A stretch of 64,000 nucleotides of DNA. Origin: Sphingomonas sp. HF-S4. Its GTDB lineage: Bacteria > Pseudomonadota > Alphaproteobacteria > Sphingomonadales > Sphingomonadaceae. The stretch is from contig NZ_JAWJEJ010000001.1 of assembly GCF_032911445.1 (NCBI RefSeq), positions 1,550,001 to 1,614,000 of the forward strand. Reading direction: 5' to 3'. Below, piece after piece: positions 62,387-64,000 of the stretch. The position numbers and the translations under genes were made by a program. How positions within the stretch are numbered: the stretch's first letter is position 1; every line of letters begins with the position of its first letter. Under the pieces are notes generated by a model. The model was not told the DNA's origin, searched no databases, and saw only the letters and a list, made by a program, of their open reading frames with translations.

Positions 62387-64000
62387 GCCTCACCCCCCAA
62401 TTCCTCGACGAGCTCCGCGCGCGCACGCTCCTCTCGGGCCTCATCGCCAAGACGGTGAAGCTCCAGAAGGCCGGGCGCGAGTTCCGCGCGTGCTGCCCGT
62501 TCCACCAGGAAAAGACGCCGAGCTTCTACGTCAACGACGACAAGGGCTTTTACCACTGCTTCGGCTGCTCGGCGCATGGCGACGCGATCCGCTGGATGAC
62601 CGACCAGCGTGGGCTGCCCTTCATCGATGCGGTGAAGGAGCTTGCCCAGGCCGCGGGGATGGAAATGCCCGAGCAGGACCGGCGATCGGCGGAAAAGGCC
62701 GAGCGTGCCAAGGGGCTGCACGAGGCGATGGCCGATGCTGCGACCTGGTTCGTTGAGAAACTGAACGGGATCGAAGGCGCCGAGGCGCGCAACGTCCTCA
62801 AGCGCCGCGGGGTGACCGAGGAAACCGCGCGGAGTTTCGGGCTCGGATTCGCCCCCGATTCGCGCGGCAAGCTCAAGGAAGCGCTCAAGAGCTATGGCGA
62901 CGCGATGCTGGTCGAGGCCGGCATGCTGATCCAGGTCGAGGAGAAGGAGCCCTATGACCGCTTCCGCGGCCGGCTGATGATCCCGATCCGCGACGTTCGC
63001 GGCCGGACGATCGCGTTCGGCGGGCGGATCATCGGCGATGGCGAGCCCAAATACCTAAATTCGCCCGAGACGCCGCTCTTCGACAAGGGCCGCACGCTCT
63101 ACAATCTAGATCGCGCCCAGGCGGCGGCGCGCAAGGCGAACCGGATCATCGCGGTCGAGGGCTATATGGACGTGATCGCGCTCGCCCAGACCGGGTTCGG
63201 CGAGGCGGTGGCGCCGCTCGGCACCGCGCTGACCGAACACCAGCTCGAGCGGCTGTGGCGCATTTCCGACGTGCCCCTGCTCTGCTTCGACGGCGATTCG
63301 GCCGGGCAGAAGGCGGCACTGCGTGCCGCGCACCGCGCGCTGCCGATGCTCCAGCCCGGCCGCAGCCTCGCCTTCGTGACGCTGCCCGACGGGCTCGATC
63401 CCGACGACATGGTCCGCAGCAAGGGGCCCGGCGCGTTCGAGGCGCTGCTCAAGGCGCCGCAGCCGCTGGTCGATCGGCTGTGGGAGAGCGAAGTCGCCGC
63501 CGAGCCGCTCGACACTCCCGAGCAGCGCGCCGGACTCAAGCGCCGGCTCACCGAGCTGGCAGGCGGCATCGCCGATCCGAACGTGAAGCACGAATATATC
63601 GCCGAATTCCGCGAGCGGATCGACACGCATCTCGGTCGCGGCCAGCGCGCGTTCGAGGCGCGAAGCCAGCGCAGCGGCCCCGCCCCTGCCCGCGGCAAGC
63701 GCGACAAAAGGGGCAATTGGCTGCCGCCCGAGGCGATGCCCGGCGCGACGATGCGCGGGGTGAATGCCGCCGGGCTCGATCCGATCCTGGCCAAGGCAGT
63801 GCTCGCCGGGCTGATCCGTCACCCGGCCGAGATCGCGCGGCACATGGAGGTGCTCGGCAGCCTGCGCAGCGCCTCGGGTGCGCTTGGCAAATTGTTCGAG
63901 GCGGTGATCGATGTCGCGCTCGAGGACCGGCAGCTTGATAGCGGCAAAGTCCTCACCATATTGGCGAGGTCCGGATTTGATTCTGTGGCGAGCGATCTCT
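62383..64000 (+). CDS. dnaG: DNA primase DnaG, 3' end beyond window
   Basis: DnaG synthesises RNA primers for replication. 539 codons are visible; the C-terminal DnaB-interaction part is probably cut off. It begins SLTPQFLDELRARTLLSGLI. The zinc-binding domain has CCPFHQEKTPSF and FYHCFGCSAHGDA (C-x2-H and C-x2-C). The TOPRIM domain has IIAVEGYMDVIALAQTG and LLCFDGDSAGQKAA. The start is TTG 62383, overlapping the DUF559 stop codon (TTGA), with GGGAGGGG of the repeat as Shine-Dalgarno. The Arg/Lys-rich linker near residue 425 precedes the helicase-binding domain. Confidence 0.96.
   Translation, partial: MSLTPQFLDELRARTLLSGLIAKTVKLQKAGREFRACCPFHQEKTPSFYVNDDKGFYHCFGCSAHGDAIRWMTDQRGLPFIDAVKELAQAAGMEMPEQDRRSAEKAERAKGLHEAMADAATWFVEKLNGIEGAEARNVLKRRGVTEETARSFGLGFAPDSRGKLKEALKSYGDAMLVEAGMLIQVEEKEPYDRFRGRLMIPIRDVRGRTIAFGGRIIGDGEPKYLNSPETPLFDKGRTLYNLDRAQAAARKANRIIAVEGYMDVIALAQTGFGEAVAPLGTALTEHQLERLWRISDVPLLCFDGDSAGQKAALRAAHRALPMLQPGRSLAFVTLPDGLDPDDMVRSKGPGAFEALLKAPQPLVDRLWESEVAAEPLDTPEQRAGLKRRLTELAGGIADPNVKHEYIAEFRERIDTHLGRGQRAFEARSQRSGPAPARGKRDKRGNWLPPEAMPGATMRGVNAAGLDPILAKAVLAGLIRHPAEIARHMEVLGSLRSASGALGKLFEAVIDVALEDRQLDSGKVLTILARSGFDSVASDL

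Overview
The window is chromosomal DNA from a GC-rich alphaproteobacterium, most likely a member of the Sphingomonadaceae (Sphingomonas or a close relative). The evidence is the gene content and order (pcm-tolC-popZ-valS, eno-ftsB-pdhA-pdhB with a lipoyl domain on PdhB, carA-x-carB-greA, yqeY-dnaG), a PopZ/DUF2497 protein, TrmFO, a Mg-type HemB, EcfG-type promoters (GGAAC-N16/17-GTT), an alphaproteobacterial LexA box (GTTC-N7-GTTC), and short GC-rich palindromes of the kind found scattered through sphingomonad genomes.

Layout. 1-12.98 kb: secA (cut by the left edge), a small secreted protein, a TonB-like protein, argJ, two tandem secreted paralogs, alaS, a stress-promoter-linked monooxygenase-like gene, a Tat-exported M24 peptidase, a dicarboxylate symporter and a small exported protein. 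13-16 kb: a restriction-modification-like locus, with a methyltransferase carrying a C-terminal Mrr-like nuclease and an HNH endonuclease. 16-29.5 kb: an MFS-like/spermidine-synthase fusion, hemB with two translationally coupled GNAT acetyltransferases, a lipid kinase, valS, an S9 peptidase, popZ, tolC, pcm and tRNA-Cys. 29.5-37.1 kb: a papain-like protease/hydrolase fusion, a glycine-zipper protein, cysS, a TM2 protein, a 2-hydroxyacid dehydrogenase, a small hypothetical, and a class II DAHP synthase fused to an XRE-type DNA-binding domain with two matching palindromes just upstream.

37.2-40.1 kb is an AT-richer accessory island with a HEPN-like protein, an overlapping partner gene and a DUF6615-like nuclease-fold protein. 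It ends near a LexA-box-controlled HTH gene. 40.9-48.5 kb: VOC, DUF488, YhhN, trmFO, an EF-hand protein, a squalene-synthase-like protein and a three-gene TadG/TadE set. 48.5-64 kb: pdhB-pdhA-ftsB-eno, an EcfG-promoter-linked operon of small membrane proteins, DUF4170, rhomboid protease, greA, carB, a small exported protein, carA, yqeY, a palindrome-bounded DUF559 nuclease cassette, and dnaG (cut by the right edge).

Most of the window is core housekeeping: protein export, tRNA charging, arginine, pyrimidine and aromatic synthesis, haem, pyruvate dehydrogenase, and initiation of replication. The novel or accessory content sits at 13-16 kb, 29.5-31.4 kb, 35.4-40.7 kb and 61.96-62.39 kb. No CRISPR array, transposase, integrase or rRNA was seen. 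All functional calls are from reading sequence and motifs; no database search was possible.
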